DNA of 64,000 nt from positions 2,852,001 to 2,916,000 of the forward strand of contig NZ_CP107819.1 of assembly GCF_036346295.1 (NCBI RefSeq), read 5' to 3'. The stretch is from Streptomyces sp. NBC_00536 (GTDB taxonomy: Bacteria; Actinomycetota; Actinomycetes; Streptomycetales; Streptomycetaceae). Position numbers and translations under genes: made by a program. Shown here piece by piece: positions 35,682-44,916 of this stretch. The notes under the pieces were generated by a model. It was not told where the DNA came from. It made no database searches and saw only the letters and a list, made by a program, of their open reading frames with translations. Every line of letters begins with the position of its first letter. Within the stretch, counting starts at the first letter, position 1.

Positions 35682-36719
35682 GTGACCGCACACGACGTCG
35701 CATACATCGAGATCCACACGGGCGACCTGGAGAGAACCACCGACTACTTCGTCTCCGCCTTCGGGTTCCGCGAGCAGGCGCGCAGCCGCGGCGGCGGCCT
35801 GGATTCGGCGCTGCTGCGGCAGGGCGGCATCCGGCTCGTCATCGGCTCCGGACCGGCCGCCGACGCCTTCCTGGCCGTGCACGGCGACGGCGTCGTCGAC
35901 ATCGCCTTCGCCTGCGACGACGTCGCCGCGGCCCGGGCCGACGCGCTGGCCGCGGGCGGCCGCGAGGTCACGGCCGGCGATCCCGCCACCCCCGCGGTCT
36001 CGGGGGGCTTCGGCGCGGTGCGCCACACGCTCCTCCCCCGCGCCGCCGCCGGCGGCCCCGCCGCCCTCCCCCCGGGCCGGACCTGGGTGCCGTCCCGGGA
36101 CTGCGCCGGCCCCTCGCACGGGGCGCCCGCGCTGAACCTGCTCGACCACATCGCCGTCTGCCTCCCGGCGGGCACCCTGCACGACGCCGTCCGCTACTAC
36201 ACGGACGGTTTCGGCTTCGAGCGGTACTACAGCGAGTACGTCGCCGTGGGCGAGCAGGCCATGGACTCCATCGTGGTGCGCAGCCCCTCGGCCGGGATCA
36301 CCTTCACCATGATCGAGCCCGACATCTCGAAGCAGCCGGGCCAGATCGACGAGTTCCTGACCCGCAACGGCGGCGGCGGCGTCCAGCACCTGGCCTTCCT
36401 GGTGGACGAGATCGTCCCCGCCGTCCTGGAGTTCGAGGCCCGCGGCGTCACCTTCCTCCAGACGCCCGGCACCTACTACGACGCCCTCGCCGACCGGATC
36501 CCCCACCTCGACACGGCGATCGCCGACCTGCGCAAGGCGAACGTGCTCGCCGACCAGGACGAATGGGGCCATCTGCTCCAGCTGTTCACCCGCTCCCCCT
36601 TCGCCCAGCGCACCCTCTTCTTCGAACTGATCCAGCGGCACGGCGCGCAGGGCTTCGGCAGCTCCAACATCCGGGCCCTGTACGAGGCCGTGGAGCGCAC
36701 CCGGACGGTCACGGCATGA
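35682..36719 (+). CDS. hmaS: 4-Hydroxymandelate synthase (HmaS)
   Basis: A 345-residue non-haem iron dioxygenase that turns 4-hydroxyphenylpyruvate into 4-hydroxymandelate, the first committed step to 4-hydroxyphenylglycine. The iron ligands are His in LLDHIAVCL (about 155), His in VQHLAFLV (about 235) and Glu in FFELIQRHG (about 315). These are shared with 4-hydroxyphenylpyruvate dioxygenase, so sequence alone leaves some doubt. The next gene (Hmo-HpgT) settles the assignment. GTG 35682 is preferred because GGGGAAAG stands just before it; ATG 35652 and 35670 are in frame but lack a binding site. The stop overlaps the next ATG. Confidence 0.93.
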   Translation: MTAHDVAYIEIHTGDLERTTDYFVSAFGFREQARSRGGGLDSALLRQGGIRLVIGSGPAADAFLAVHGDGVVDIAFACDDVAAARADALAAGGREVTAGDPATPAVSGGFGAVRHTLLPRAAAGGPAALPPGRTWVPSRDCAGPSHGAPALNLLDHIAVCLPAGTLHDAVRYYTDGFGFERYYSEYVAVGEQAMDSIVVRSPSAGITFTMIEPDISKQPGQIDEFLTRNGGGGVQHLAFLVDEIVPAVLEFEARGVTFLQTPGTYYDALADRIPHLDTAIADLRKANVLADQDEWGHLLQLFTRSPFAQRTLFFELIQRHGAQGFGSSNIRALYEAVERTRTVTA

Positions 36720-39235
36720 CCGGCGCCACCCGCACCGCCGCGCGCCCACGGCTGCTGACCATGGAGGACTTCGCCGCCGAGGCCCGCGCGGTGACCGGCC
36801 GGGGCATCTGGGACTTCATCGCGGGCGGCGCCGGAGCCGAGCGCACCCTCGCCGCCAACACGGCGGCCTTCGACCGGGTCCGGCTGAACACCCGGGTGCT
36901 GACGGGCGTGGCCGAACCCGCCCTCGCCGCCACCGTCCTCGGCCGCCGCTGGGCCGCGCCCGTCGGCGTGGCCCCCCTCGCCTACCACACGCTGGTCGAC
37001 CCGGAGGGCGAGGCGGCCACAGTGCGCGCCGCCGGAGCCGCCGGTCTGCCGGTCGTCGTGTCGACCTTCGCGGGCCGGACCTTCGAGGACCTGGCCGCGG
37101 CCGCCGGCGCTCCGCTGTGGCTCCAGGTGTACTGCTTCCGCGACCGCGAGACGACGCGGCGGCTCGTCGCCCGCGCGGAGCGGGCGGGCTTCGAGGCCAT
37201 CGTCCTGACGGTCGACACTCCGCGCCTCGGCCGCCGACTGCGCGACCTGCGGGGAGACTTCCGGCTGCCGCCGCACGTCTCCCCCGCCAACCTCCCTCCG
37301 GGGGCGGCCGATTACTCCTCGCCCTCGCAGCACGGCCTGACGGAGCTCGACCCCTCCCTCGACTGGTCGGTGGTGGACTGGCTGCGCTCCGTCAGCCGCC
37401 TTCCCGTCCTGGTGAAGGGGATCATGACCCCGGACGACGCCGAACGCGCCGTGGCCCGGGGCGTGGACGGCATCGTCGTCTCCAACCACGGCGGGCGCCA
37501 GCTGGACGGCGTCCCCGCCACCCTCGACGTGCTCGCCGGGATCTCGGCCGCCGTGCGGGGGCGCACCGCGCTGCTCCTCGACGGCGGCGTCCGGCGCGGC
37601 GCCGACGTGCTGGCCGCCCTCGCCCTGGGCGCGGACGCGGTCCTGCTCGGCCGTCCGGTGCTGCACGGCCTGGCGGTGGGCGGGCAGGAGGGGGTGGCCG
37701 CCGTCCTCGACCTGATCACCGACGAGCTGGCGGAGGCCATGGTGCTGACCGGCACGGCCTCGGTGGCCGAGGCCGGCCCCGGCCTGATCGCCGCGCCCGT
37801 CGCCGAGCCCGTCTCCGCGCCCGTATCCCTGCGGAGCCCCGCCCCCGACCCCCCGCAGGCCGCGCCGACGCGCGAGGCCGTGCTGTTCCGGGGCGATCTG
37901 CACGCCAGCGTGTCCGACCCGCTGCTGGACACGATGAACTTCCTCAACGAGATCACGGGCCGCTTCCCCGAGGCCGTCTCCTTCGCGCCGGGCCGTCCCT
38001 ACGAGGGCTTCTACGACACCGAGGAGCTGTTCCAGCACATCCGCCGCTACCTCGCCCACCTGAGCGCGGACGGAACCGACGCCGACGGCATCCGGACCTC
38101 CCTCTACCAGTACGGCCCGACGGCGGGCCTGATCCGCGAGCTGATCACCGCGTCGCTGCGCGCCGACGAGGGCATCGAGGTCCCGGCCGAGTCGGTCGTG
38201 GTGACCGTCGGCGCCCAGGAGGCGATGCTGCTCACCCTGCGCGCCCTGTTCGCCCGCCCCGAGGAGGTGCTGCTGGTCGCCAGCCCCTGCTACGTCGGCA
38301 TCACCGGCGCCGCCCGGCTGCTGGACGTACCCGTCGTCCCCGTCGAGGAGCGCGAGGACGGGATCCACTGCGCCGACGTCGAGGCCGCCGTACGCGCCGA
38401 ACTCGCCCGGGGGCGCCGTCCGCGCGCCTTCTACCTGGTGCCCGACCACTCCAATCCGACGGGCAGCACCCTCTCCCTGCGGGCGCGCGAGGAGCTGCTG
38501 GACCTCGCGGCCCGGTACGACCTGCTGATCATCGAGGACAGCCCGTACCGGCTGGTCAGCGACGGGGAGCAGCGGCCGACCCTGAAGTCGCTGGACCGCG
38601 ACCGCAGGGTCGTGCACATCGGGTCGTACTCCAAGTCGGTCTTCCCCGGCGCCCGGATCGGCTTCGCCGTGGCGGACCAGCGGGTGCGCGACGCCTCGGG
38701 GGCGACCGGCCTGCTCGCGGATGAACTGTCCAAGATCAAGAGCATGGTCACGGTGAACACCCCGCCGCTGGCCCAGGCCCTCGTCGCGGGCGCGCTGCTG
38801 GCCTCCGGCGGCCGGCTCAAGGAGCACAACGCCGTACCCGCCAAGCACTACGGCGACGCCCTGCGGGTGACGCTCGAACAGCTCGCCCGGCAGCTCCCCG
38901 AGGCACTGCGCCGGGAGCTGGGAGTGAGCTGGAGCGAGCCGTCCGGCGGCTTCTTCCTCACCGTCCGGGTGCCGTTCGCCGCGGACGGCGACGCGCTGCT
39001 GCGCTCGGCCCGGGAGCACGGCGTCATCTGGACCCCCATGTCCTACTTCCACCCCGGGCCGGGGGGCGAGCGGGCCCTGCGGCTGTCCTTCAGCTACCTG
39101 AGCCACGCGGAGATCGAGGAGGGCGTGGCCCGGCTGGCCGGCTTCCTGCGGGCGGAGACCGAACGGACCGGGACCGCCCGGGCCGGGACCGCCCCCGCCA
39201 CGGCCGTCCCGGCGCCGCCGGAGCGTGGGGCATGA
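36716..39235 (+). CDS. Fused hydroxymandelate oxidase and hydroxyphenylglycine aminotransferase (Hmo-HpgT)
   Basis: An 839-residue bifunctional enzyme. Residues 1-360 form an FMN-dependent alpha-hydroxyacid oxidase (MEDFAAEARAVTGRGIWDFI, SNHGGRQLDGVPATLD with the catalytic His and Arg, DGGVRRGADVL) that makes 4-hydroxyphenylglyoxylate. After a Pro/Ala linker (about 360-385), residues 386-815 form a fold-type I PLP aminotransferase (TVGAQEAMLLTL, PDHSNPTG, and the PLP Lys in GSYSKSVFPGARIGF near 638) that aminates it to L-4-hydroxyphenylglycine. In several clusters (for example CDA, from memory) these are two genes. The C-terminal tail is a Thr/Ala/Pro run. It overlaps both neighbours by four bases. 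Confidence 0.94.
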   Translation: MTGATRTAARPRLLTMEDFAAEARAVTGRGIWDFIAGGAGAERTLAANTAAFDRVRLNTRVLTGVAEPALAATVLGRRWAAPVGVAPLAYHTLVDPEGEAATVRAAGAAGLPVVVSTFAGRTFEDLAAAAGAPLWLQVYCFRDRETTRRLVARAERAGFEAIVLTVDTPRLGRRLRDLRGDFRLPPHVSPANLPPGAADYSSPSQHGLTELDPSLDWSVVDWLRSVSRLPVLVKGIMTPDDAERAVARGVDGIVVSNHGGRQLDGVPATLDVLAGISAAVRGRTALLLDGGVRRGADVLAALALGADAVLLGRPVLHGLAVGGQEGVAAVLDLITDELAEAMVLTGTASVAEAGPGLIAAPVAEPVSAPVSLRSPAPDPPQAAPTREAVLFRGDLHASVSDPLLDTMNFLNEITGRFPEAVSFAPGRPYEGFYDTEELFQHIRRYLAHLSADGTDADGIRTSLYQYGPTAGLIRELITASLRADEGIEVPAESVVVTVGAQEAMLLTLRALFARPEEVLLVASPCYVGITGAARLLDVPVVPVEEREDGIHCADVEAAVRAELARGRRPRAFYLVPDHSNPTGSTLSLRAREELLDLAARYDLLIIEDSPYRLVSDGEQRPTLKSLDRDRRVVHIGSYSKSVFPGARIGFAVADQRVRDASGATGLLADELSKIKSMVTVNTPPLAQALVAGALLASGGRLKEHNAVPAKHYGDALRVTLEQLARQLPEALRRELGVSWSEPSGGFFLTVRVPFAADGDALLRSAREHGVIWTPMSYFHPGPGGERALRLSFSYLSHAEIEEGVARLAGFLRAETERTGTARAGTAPATAVPAPPERGA

Positions 39236-40323
39236 GGACCGCCGCCGTCATCGGGACGGGGCTGATCGGCACCTCCATCGCCCTCGCGCTGACCCGGCGC
39301 GGCGTGGCCGTCCACCTCGACGACGCGGACACGACGGCGGCCCGGGCGGCGGAGGCGCTGGGGGCCGGTTCCCTGGAGGCGCCCCGCGCGCCGGTGGACC
39401 TGGCCGTCATCGCGGTGCCGCCCGCCCGCATCGGCGCCGTGCTCGCCCGCTGCCAGCGCGAGGGCCTGGCCCACAGCTACACCGACGCCGCGAGCGTCAA
39501 GGTCCGGCCGCACGCGGACCTGCGGGCCGCGGGGGGCGATCCGGCCGCCTACATCGGCGGGCATCCTCTGGCGGGCGGCGAGCGCTCCGGGCCGCTGGCC
39601 GCACGGGCCGACCTCTTCGAGGGCCGGCTCTGGGTCCTGACCCCCTCGTCCCTCACCGACCGCTCGGCGCTCAACCGGGGCCTGGAGCTGGTCTCGCTGT
39701 GCGGCGGGGTGCCGGTCCTCATGGACACCGCCTCGCACGACCGCGCCGTCGCGCTGACCTCGCACGCCCCGCACCTGATCTCGGCGCTGCTGGCCGCACG
39801 GCTGCGGGACGCGGAGGGCGAGCACGTCCGGGTCTCCGGTCAGGGGCTGCGGGACGTCACCCGCATCGCGGCGGGCGAACCCGGGCTGTGGGGCGACATC
39901 CTGGAGGCGAACGCCGAGGAGGTGGCGGAGGTCCTGGAGGCCTACGCCGCCGATCTGGGCCGGACCATCACCGCGCTGCGCGCCCTGCGCGGCGCGGGAG
40001 CCCCCGAACGCGCCGCGGGGGCGGCCGCGTTGGCGGAGGTCCTGCGGTGCGGCAACGAGGGGCGCTCCCGGGTCCCGCACAAGCAGGGCGGCGGGCCCGC
40101 CGTCCACATCGCGGTGCCGGTGGCGATCCCCGATCAGCCCGGGGCGCTGGCCCGGCTGTTCTCCACGGTCAGCGACGCCGGGGTCAACATCGAGGACGTC
40201 CGCATCGACCACTCCGTCGACCGGCCCAGCGGTCTGGTCGAGCTGCTGGTGGAACAGTCCTCGGCCGGGCACGTGCGCGCGGTCCTGGACGCCAACGGGT
40301 GGGCCCTCGCGGGGACCTCATAG
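39232..40323 (+). CDS. Prephenate dehydrogenase (cluster-specific, with ACT domain)
   Basis: A 363-residue TyrA-type enzyme that converts prephenate to 4-hydroxyphenylpyruvate, the substrate of HmaS. The NAD-binding motif AVIGTGLIGTSIALAL opens the protein; GGHPLAGGERSGPLAA carries the catalytic His; LTSHAPHLISALLA is conserved. A C-terminal ACT domain (PDQPGALARLFSTVSDAGV) suggests amino acid regulation. The start overlaps the Hmo-HpgT stop by four bases, completing the hydroxyphenylglycine supply operon. Confidence 0.94.
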   Translation: MRTAAVIGTGLIGTSIALALTRRGVAVHLDDADTTAARAAEALGAGSLEAPRAPVDLAVIAVPPARIGAVLARCQREGLAHSYTDAASVKVRPHADLRAAGGDPAAYIGGHPLAGGERSGPLAARADLFEGRLWVLTPSSLTDRSALNRGLELVSLCGGVPVLMDTASHDRAVALTSHAPHLISALLAARLRDAEGEHVRVSGQGLRDVTRIAAGEPGLWGDILEANAEEVAEVLEAYAADLGRTITALRALRGAGAPERAAGAAALAEVLRCGNEGRSRVPHKQGGGPAVHIAVPVAIPDQPGALARLFSTVSDAGVNIEDVRIDHSVDRPSGLVELLVEQSSAGHVRAVLDANGWALAGTS

Positions 40324-40332
40324 ACTCGGCCT

Positions 40333-41559
40333 ATGTCCTCCGACACACGACACCGGTTACGCGGCCTCGGTCCCAGCGTCCTCTGCGCGGTCCTGGGAGC
40401 GGGCGCCCTGACGGCCGCCCTCCTCGCCGCCCCCGCGGCGGGCTGGCGGGCCGTCCTGCCCATGGCCGTGGCGGTCGTCGCGGCGCTCGCCCTGACCTGT
40501 TTCCCCGCCCGGGTCCCGCTCGCGGCGACGGCCACGGCCGTGGCCGTGACCTCGGCGCTGGGGACGGCCGCGCAGGTCCCGCCGCCCGCCGGGACGCAGC
40601 CCGGTCCGGCGGGCCTCCTCGCCCTGGTCGAGGCGGCCGCCCTGCTGGTGCTCGTCCTCCTCCTGGCGCGGCGCGCTCCCGCCCGGCAGGCCGTCGTGCT
40701 CGGCTCGGTGACCGGGCTGCTGGAGTCGACGGTCGTCCTGCGCCTCCAACTGCCGCCGACCTTCCTGGAAGCCGCCGCGCAGAGCGCCTTCTTCGGGCTC
40801 GGCGCCATCGGGGCCGCCGCGGTGGGCGGCTACCTGCGCACGCTGGAGTCCCGCAGGCTGCGCGCGGTGCGCGACGCCCGCCGCACCCAGCGCCTGCAAC
40901 TGGCCCGGGACCTGCACGACTTCGTGGCCCACGACGTCTCGGGCATCGTGGTGCTCGCCCAGGCCGCGCAGGTGGTGGGCGCCACCCAGCCGGAGCGGAT
41001 CCTGCCGCTGCTGGCGCAGATCGAGGCCGCGGGGCTCCAGGCGCTGGGTTCCATGGACCGTACGGTGCACATGCTCGACGGCGCCGACGCCGGATCGGCG
41101 GGCGGCCGCGCCGGTGAAGGCCAGCCGCAGGCGTACGGGCTGGCGGACATCGTGGACGTCATCGACCGCTTCCGGGCCGCGGGGCGGGCCGAGGTCGACC
41201 TCGACATCGACCTGTCGCCCGCTCATGTCGCCCGGGTCCCCCGGGAGGCGGCGAGCACCGCCCACCGGGCGGTCGTGGAGGCGCTGACCAACATCCGCCG
41301 GCACGCGCCGACCACTCCGCTGGTCCGCGTCCGGGTGCTGCCCGACCTCTCCGGACCCGTCCCCGTACTGGCCGTGTCCGTGACCAACGGTCCCCCGTCG
41401 CTCCAGGACGGGGGGCAGGGAGAGCGGGTCCGCCGCGGCGGCGGTTCGGGCCTCGCGGGCCTCGCCGAACGCGCCGCGGCGCTCGGCGGCACCCTCGACT
41501 TCGGCGTACGGCCCGACGGCGGGTGGCGTACGTCCGCCGCGCTGCCCATCCCGGAATAG
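40333..41559 (+). CDS. Orphan NarL-type sensor histidine kinase with a TTA codon
   Basis: A 408-residue membrane kinase. Residues 1-175 hold four to five hydrophobic helices (VLCAVLGAGALTAALLAAPA, LLALVEAAALLVLVLLLAR). The HisKA_3 dimerisation motif RDLHDFVAHDVSGIVVLAQ carries the phospho-accepting His near 194. The ATPase region has EALTNIRRHAP (N box) and GGGSGLAGLAERAAALGG (G boxes). No response regulator gene is visible. Codon 9 is TTA (40357-40359), so translation should depend on the bldA tRNA. No good ribosome binding site stands before ATG 40333, nine bases after the previous stop, which suggests coupling. Confidence 0.9.
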   Translation: MSSDTRHRLRGLGPSVLCAVLGAGALTAALLAAPAAGWRAVLPMAVAVVAALALTCFPARVPLAATATAVAVTSALGTAAQVPPPAGTQPGPAGLLALVEAAALLVLVLLLARRAPARQAVVLGSVTGLLESTVVLRLQLPPTFLEAAAQSAFFGLGAIGAAAVGGYLRTLESRRLRAVRDARRTQRLQLARDLHDFVAHDVSGIVVLAQAAQVVGATQPERILPLLAQIEAAGLQALGSMDRTVHMLDGADAGSAGGRAGEGQPQAYGLADIVDVIDRFRAAGRAEVDLDIDLSPAHVARVPREAASTAHRAVVEALTNIRRHAPTTPLVRVRVLPDLSGPVPVLAVSVTNGPPSLQDGGQGERVRRGGGSGLAGLAERAAALGGTLDFGVRPDGGWRTSAALPIPE

Positions 41560-41739
41560 CACTTTCCCCGGCCGCCCCGCAATATCACTTCGAGACTTCT
41601 GATCCTCGCTCCGGATTTCCGCATGCCGCCACTACCGTACCCCTTATAGGTAACGGCCCATGGTAGCCATTTCGGTCATTCCTGAATTACGCCCGACGAC
41701 CGTTGGTGGGCTCCCGGTATCGAGCGAGGAAAAGAATTC
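41560..41739 (+). promoter_or_regulatory. Probable promoter region of the ABC exporter genes
   Basis: The 180 bases between the histidine kinase and the transporter hold no gene. AT-richer stretches (GCAATATCACTTCGAG at about 41579 and CCCTTATAGGTAAC at about 41641) are candidate promoter sequence. GAGGAAAAG before ATG 41740 is a good ribosome binding site. Confidence 0.35.
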
Positions 41740-42678
41740 ATGGACGACATGATGATCGAAGTCCAGGACGTATCGAAGGCATTCGGCGCGACCAGGGCGC
41801 TCGACGGCGTCAGCCTCGGCGCCGAGCGGGGGACGGTGCTGGGCCTCCTGGGCCACAACGGCGCCGGGAAGACCACGCTCGTCAACATCCTGAGCACGCT
41901 GGCGCTCCCGACCGCGGGCCGGGCCCTGGTCGCCGGACTCGACGTCACCCGGGACGCGGAGGAGGTCCGCCGGCGCATCGGGCTCACCGGCCAGTACGCG
42001 GCGGTGGACGAGACCCTCTCGGGGCGCGACAACCTCATCCTCATCGCACGGCTGCTCGGCGCGTCCCGCGCCCAGGCCGCGGTCCGCGCCGACGAACTGC
42101 TGGAGGTCTTCGACCTCACGGGCGCCGCGAGCCGCAAGGCGAAGACCTATTCGGGTGGCATGCGCCGCCGCCTGGACCTCGCGGCCGGCCTGGTCGGGCA
42201 CCCCGACGTCATCTTCCTGGACGAGCCCACCACCGGCCTCGACCCCGCGGCGCGGCGCGCCCTCTGGGAGATCGTCAAGGTCCTCGTCAAGGACGGCACC
42301 ACGGTCCTGCTGACCACGCAGTACCTCGACGAGGCCGATTACCTGGCGGATTCGATCACCGTGCTGGCGGCGGGCCGGGTCATCGCGTCCGGCACCGCCG
42401 ACGAGCTGAAGGCCCGGATCGGACGGCGCAGCGTCTCCGTCACGGTGCGCGGCGAGACGGACCGCCCGCGGGCCGCCGAGGCCCTGACGGGGGCCGGTTT
42501 CTCCCCCGCCCACGAGGACGACGGGCTCGTCCTGACGATGCCCGTCATGGACTCCACCGATCTGGCCCGCGTCGTCCGGGCGACGGACGAGGCGGGTGTG
42601 GACCTCGCCGGACTGGCCTTCGCCGAACCGTCCCTCGACGACGTGTACATGGCCCTGAACCATTCCACCGGACGCTAG
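41740..42678 (+). CDS. ABC transporter ATP-binding protein (DrrA-like)
   Basis: A 312-residue ATPase of the DrrA multidrug/antibiotic export family: Walker A LLGHNGAGKTTLVNIL near residue 38, signature YSGGMRRRLDLA, Walker B VIFLDEPTTGLD and switch His region in TTQYLDEADYLADS. A C-terminal DrrA-type extension (VDLAGLAFAEPSLDDVYMAL) is present. With the permease 14 bases downstream it probably exports the peptide and so gives self-resistance. Confidence 0.94.
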   Translation: MDDMMIEVQDVSKAFGATRALDGVSLGAERGTVLGLLGHNGAGKTTLVNILSTLALPTAGRALVAGLDVTRDAEEVRRRIGLTGQYAAVDETLSGRDNLILIARLLGASRAQAAVRADELLEVFDLTGAASRKAKTYSGGMRRRLDLAAGLVGHPDVIFLDEPTTGLDPAARRALWEIVKVLVKDGTTVLLTTQYLDEADYLADSITVLAAGRVIASGTADELKARIGRRSVSVTVRGETDRPRAAEALTGAGFSPAHEDDGLVLTMPVMDSTDLARVVRATDEAGVDLAGLAFAEPSLDDVYMALNHSTGR

Positions 42679-42692
42679 GCAGGGATACCCCG

Positions 42693-43538
42693 ATGACCAT
42701 CACCACCAGCCGGCCGGCCGGCCGGGCGGCCCGCGCGGCCGCCGCCGCACCGCCCCCGCGCTTCGGCGGGACCGGCGTGCTCAAACAGATCTACGTCCTG
42801 TCGGGCCGGTCGCTGCGCGCCCTGCGCGAGCCCGCGCTGGTCCTGCCGGGCGCCCTGGAACCCATCCTGATGCTGACGGTGTTCAGCCAGGTGTTCAAGA
42901 GCGTCTCCCAGACCACCGCGTTCCCCGCCGGGGTCAGCTACATCGACTACCTGCTGCCCGCCTTCCTCGTCACGGGCTCGATCAGCGCGGGGCTCAAGTC
43001 GGGCGTGGCCCTGACCACGGAGCTGAACAACCGCATCATCGCCCGCTTCAAGGCGATGCCCGTCCACACCGCGTCCATCCTGATCGGCCGGAGCATCGCC
43101 GACACCGTGCTCAACACGGTCAACATGCTGGTCATGCTGGTGGCCGCGGCGCTGGTCTTCGGGTTCGACCCGGCGGGCGGCATCCCCGGCGCGCTGGGCG
43201 CGGTCCTGGTCGCCGTGGTGCTCGGCTGGTCGCTGGGCTGGGTGTTCATGGCCCTGTCCGCGTGGCTGCGCCGGCCGGAGGCGCTCCAGCCCATCGGCGG
43301 CATCATCAACATGGTGCTGCTCTTCGCCTCGAACGCCTTCGTGCCCGCCGACGGGCTGCCGGGCTGGCTCAAGGGCTTCGCCGAGGTCAACCCCATGTCC
43401 CACGCCATCACCGCGGCGCGCGACCTGGCCTTCGGCGAGCCGCACCTCAGCACCGTCCTGGCTCCGCTGGGCATCTGCCTGGTGGTCGTGGCCCTCACCG
43501 CGCCCCTGGCGATCCGCAGCTTCCGCAAGGTCTCGTGA
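42693..43538 (+). CDS. ABC-2 type transporter permease (DrrB-like)
   Basis: A 281-residue integral membrane protein with six predicted helices (for example VSYIDYLLPAFLVTGSISAG, LNTVNMLVMLVAAALVFGF, LGICLVVVALTAPLAI) and the ABC-2 signature region YIDYLLPAF...LTTELNNRIIARFKAMPV. It forms the membrane half of the DrrAB-like exporter. The start ATG 42693 follows a GGCAGGGA site. Confidence 0.92.
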   Translation: MTITTSRPAGRAARAAAAAPPPRFGGTGVLKQIYVLSGRSLRALREPALVLPGALEPILMLTVFSQVFKSVSQTTAFPAGVSYIDYLLPAFLVTGSISAGLKSGVALTTELNNRIIARFKAMPVHTASILIGRSIADTVLNTVNMLVMLVAAALVFGFDPAGGIPGALGAVLVAVVLGWSLGWVFMALSAWLRRPEALQPIGGIINMVLLFASNAFVPADGLPGWLKGFAEVNPMSHAITAARDLAFGEPHLSTVLAPLGICLVVVALTAPLAIRSFRKVS

Positions 43539-43580
43539 GCGACCGGCGCTGCGCGCTGAACGGCGGACGCTCACGGGACG

Positions 43581-44693
43581 TCACTGCCGGGCGCAGCTGC
43601 GGCACTGGCCGCGGCGGCGCAGGTGGTACAGGTAGGTGGCGGCGCCGAGGGCGGCGCCCCAGACCACCCAGAGGATCGCGGGGCCGGTGATCCCCCACGA
43701 GGCGGCCTCGAAGGCGCGTACGGCCATCACGCCGGCGGGGACGAGCACGACCGCGATGACCGTGGCCGGGATGACGGCGGTCGCCGGGTGGATCGTGCGG
43801 CCCTTCTTGAACCACACCCAGCGCGGCCAGACCTCGCCCCACCGGGCGACCAGCCCGTGCATCAGCAGGCTGCCCAGGGTCGACAGCACGCCCAGCCCGA
43901 GGCCCATCTCCAGCATGTTGGGCGTGTCCTGCATCTCCTTGAGGAAGGCGTCGGTGATGCCGAGCGGCCAGCCGAAGTACCAGGCGATGCGGGTGATGTC
44001 GTACGGGAGGGTCGAGAGGACGGCCAGGTACACCGCCCGGGTTCCCCAGGTGCGCAGCCGGGCCGGGTCGTTCCCGGCGCCGCCGCCGTGCGGGGCCCGG
44101 CCGCAGTGCGCGCAGCTCCCGTTGGTGCGCCGCTGGTGGGCGAGCGTCGCGGCGATCCACAGCAGCCCGCCGAGGAAGACGATCATCAGGTTGCCGCGGT
44201 GCCAGTACAGGATGTCGCCCATGTCCTGCGGGCCCGGCACCCCGGTGAAGGCGAAGACGAGCAGGACCGGCGAGAACACCAGCAGGCCGAGCAGCGAGTA
44301 GTCGGGGATCAGGAAGGTCAGGGCGATGCCGGCCGTCCACCCGTAGGCGAGCAGGGCCGTACGGAACCGGCCGGTCCCGCGGTTCTTCAGCATCAGGATT
44401 CCGGCGGCCACGCCGAGGGCGCAGAACACGGCCAGCGCGGGGGCGACCACCGCGGCCCGGCTCGGCTCCAGGAGCGATCCCGACGAGCGGTCGTTGCGGA
44501 CCTTCTCGAAGGGGTACGCGTCCCCGCCGAGGGACCAGTACAGCGCCGCCGCCCCGTAGAGCGCCGACCACACGACCGCCAGGTACCCGGCCCAGTCCGG
44601 CCACCTGGACCACCAGCGGCGGCGGGGCACGGAATCCGGGGAGGTTTCCCCGGTACGCGTTTCGGTGGCTGTGCCGGTGGCTGTATGCGGCAT
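43581..44693 (-). CDS. CxxC multi-pass membrane protein 1 (function unknown)
   Basis: A 370-residue protein with eight to nine predicted membrane helices. Two CxxC pairs, SCAHCGR in a loop (about 195) and QCRSCARQ at the extreme C-terminus, could share a zinc or redox site. It is a paralogue of the protein at 45371-46444: both share TR-AW--G-PLGI, RWGEV-PRW, an RR(T)-C--C loop and an RRRG-C--C tail. The same 18-base palindrome stands upstream of each. I do not recognise the family. A transport or envelope role in the cluster is a guess; a link to product export or immunity is possible. Confidence 0.72.
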   Translation of the reverse strand: MPHTATGTATETRTGETSPDSVPRRRWWSRWPDWAGYLAVVWSALYGAAALYWSLGGDAYPFEKVRNDRSSGSLLEPSRAAVVAPALAVFCALGVAAGILMLKNRGTGRFRTALLAYGWTAGIALTFLIPDYSLLGLLVFSPVLLVFAFTGVPGPQDMGDILYWHRGNLMIVFLGGLLWIAATLAHQRRTNGSCAHCGRAPHGGGAGNDPARLRTWGTRAVYLAVLSTLPYDITRIAWYFGWPLGITDAFLKEMQDTPNMLEMGLGLGVLSTLGSLLMHGLVARWGEVWPRWVWFKKGRTIHPATAVIPATVIAVVLVPAGVMAVRAFEAASWGITGPAILWVVWGAALGAATYLYHLRRRGQCRSCARQ

Positions 44694-44777
44694 GACGGAC
44701 TTCCTCTGAATTCACCGCTCGGAGCGGAATCTGTTTTCGTCGTGGGAACAAGGCTGCCGTGCGGGGCGCCGCGGCAC

Positions 44778-44795
44778 ATCTGCCGATCGGCAGAT
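44778..44795 (-). promoter_or_regulatory. Perfect 18-base palindrome, operator candidate for membrane protein 1
   Basis: ATCTGCCGATCGGCAGAT is a perfect palindrome 84 bases before the ATG of membrane protein 1. A nearly identical site (central AT changed to AA) precedes the paralogue. In gene direction both are followed by GTGC and a related CCCCGCA stretch, so the whole upstream module seems shared. A dimeric repressor or activator site is likely. Confidence 0.7.
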
Positions 44796-44829
44796 ACGGC
44801 GCGGCCGCCCGGGCGGGCGCAAACGGGAA

Positions 44830-44869
44830 GGCGGCTCCCGGTCCGCGGGGGCGCGGACCGGGAACCGCC
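44830..44869 (-). terminator. Strong hairpin after the small secreted protein gene
   Basis: GGCGGCTCCCGGTCCGCG (44830-44847) pairs with CGCGGACCGGGAACCGCC (44852-44869) with one mismatch. It lies 48 bases past the stop of the minus-strand gene at 44917. There is no U tract, as is usual in Streptomyces. Confidence 0.75.
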
Positions 44870-44916
44870 GGCACTGGGGGGTGGTCGTCAGGAACGGAAA
44901 GGGAAAGGGAAAGGGG

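Noticed and set aside
35682..36719. 4-Hydroxyphenylpyruvate dioxygenase of tyrosine breakdown
   Set aside because: The iron ligands are the same, but the gene overlaps Hmo-HpgT and lies with prephenate dehydrogenase, which fits hydroxymandelate synthase.
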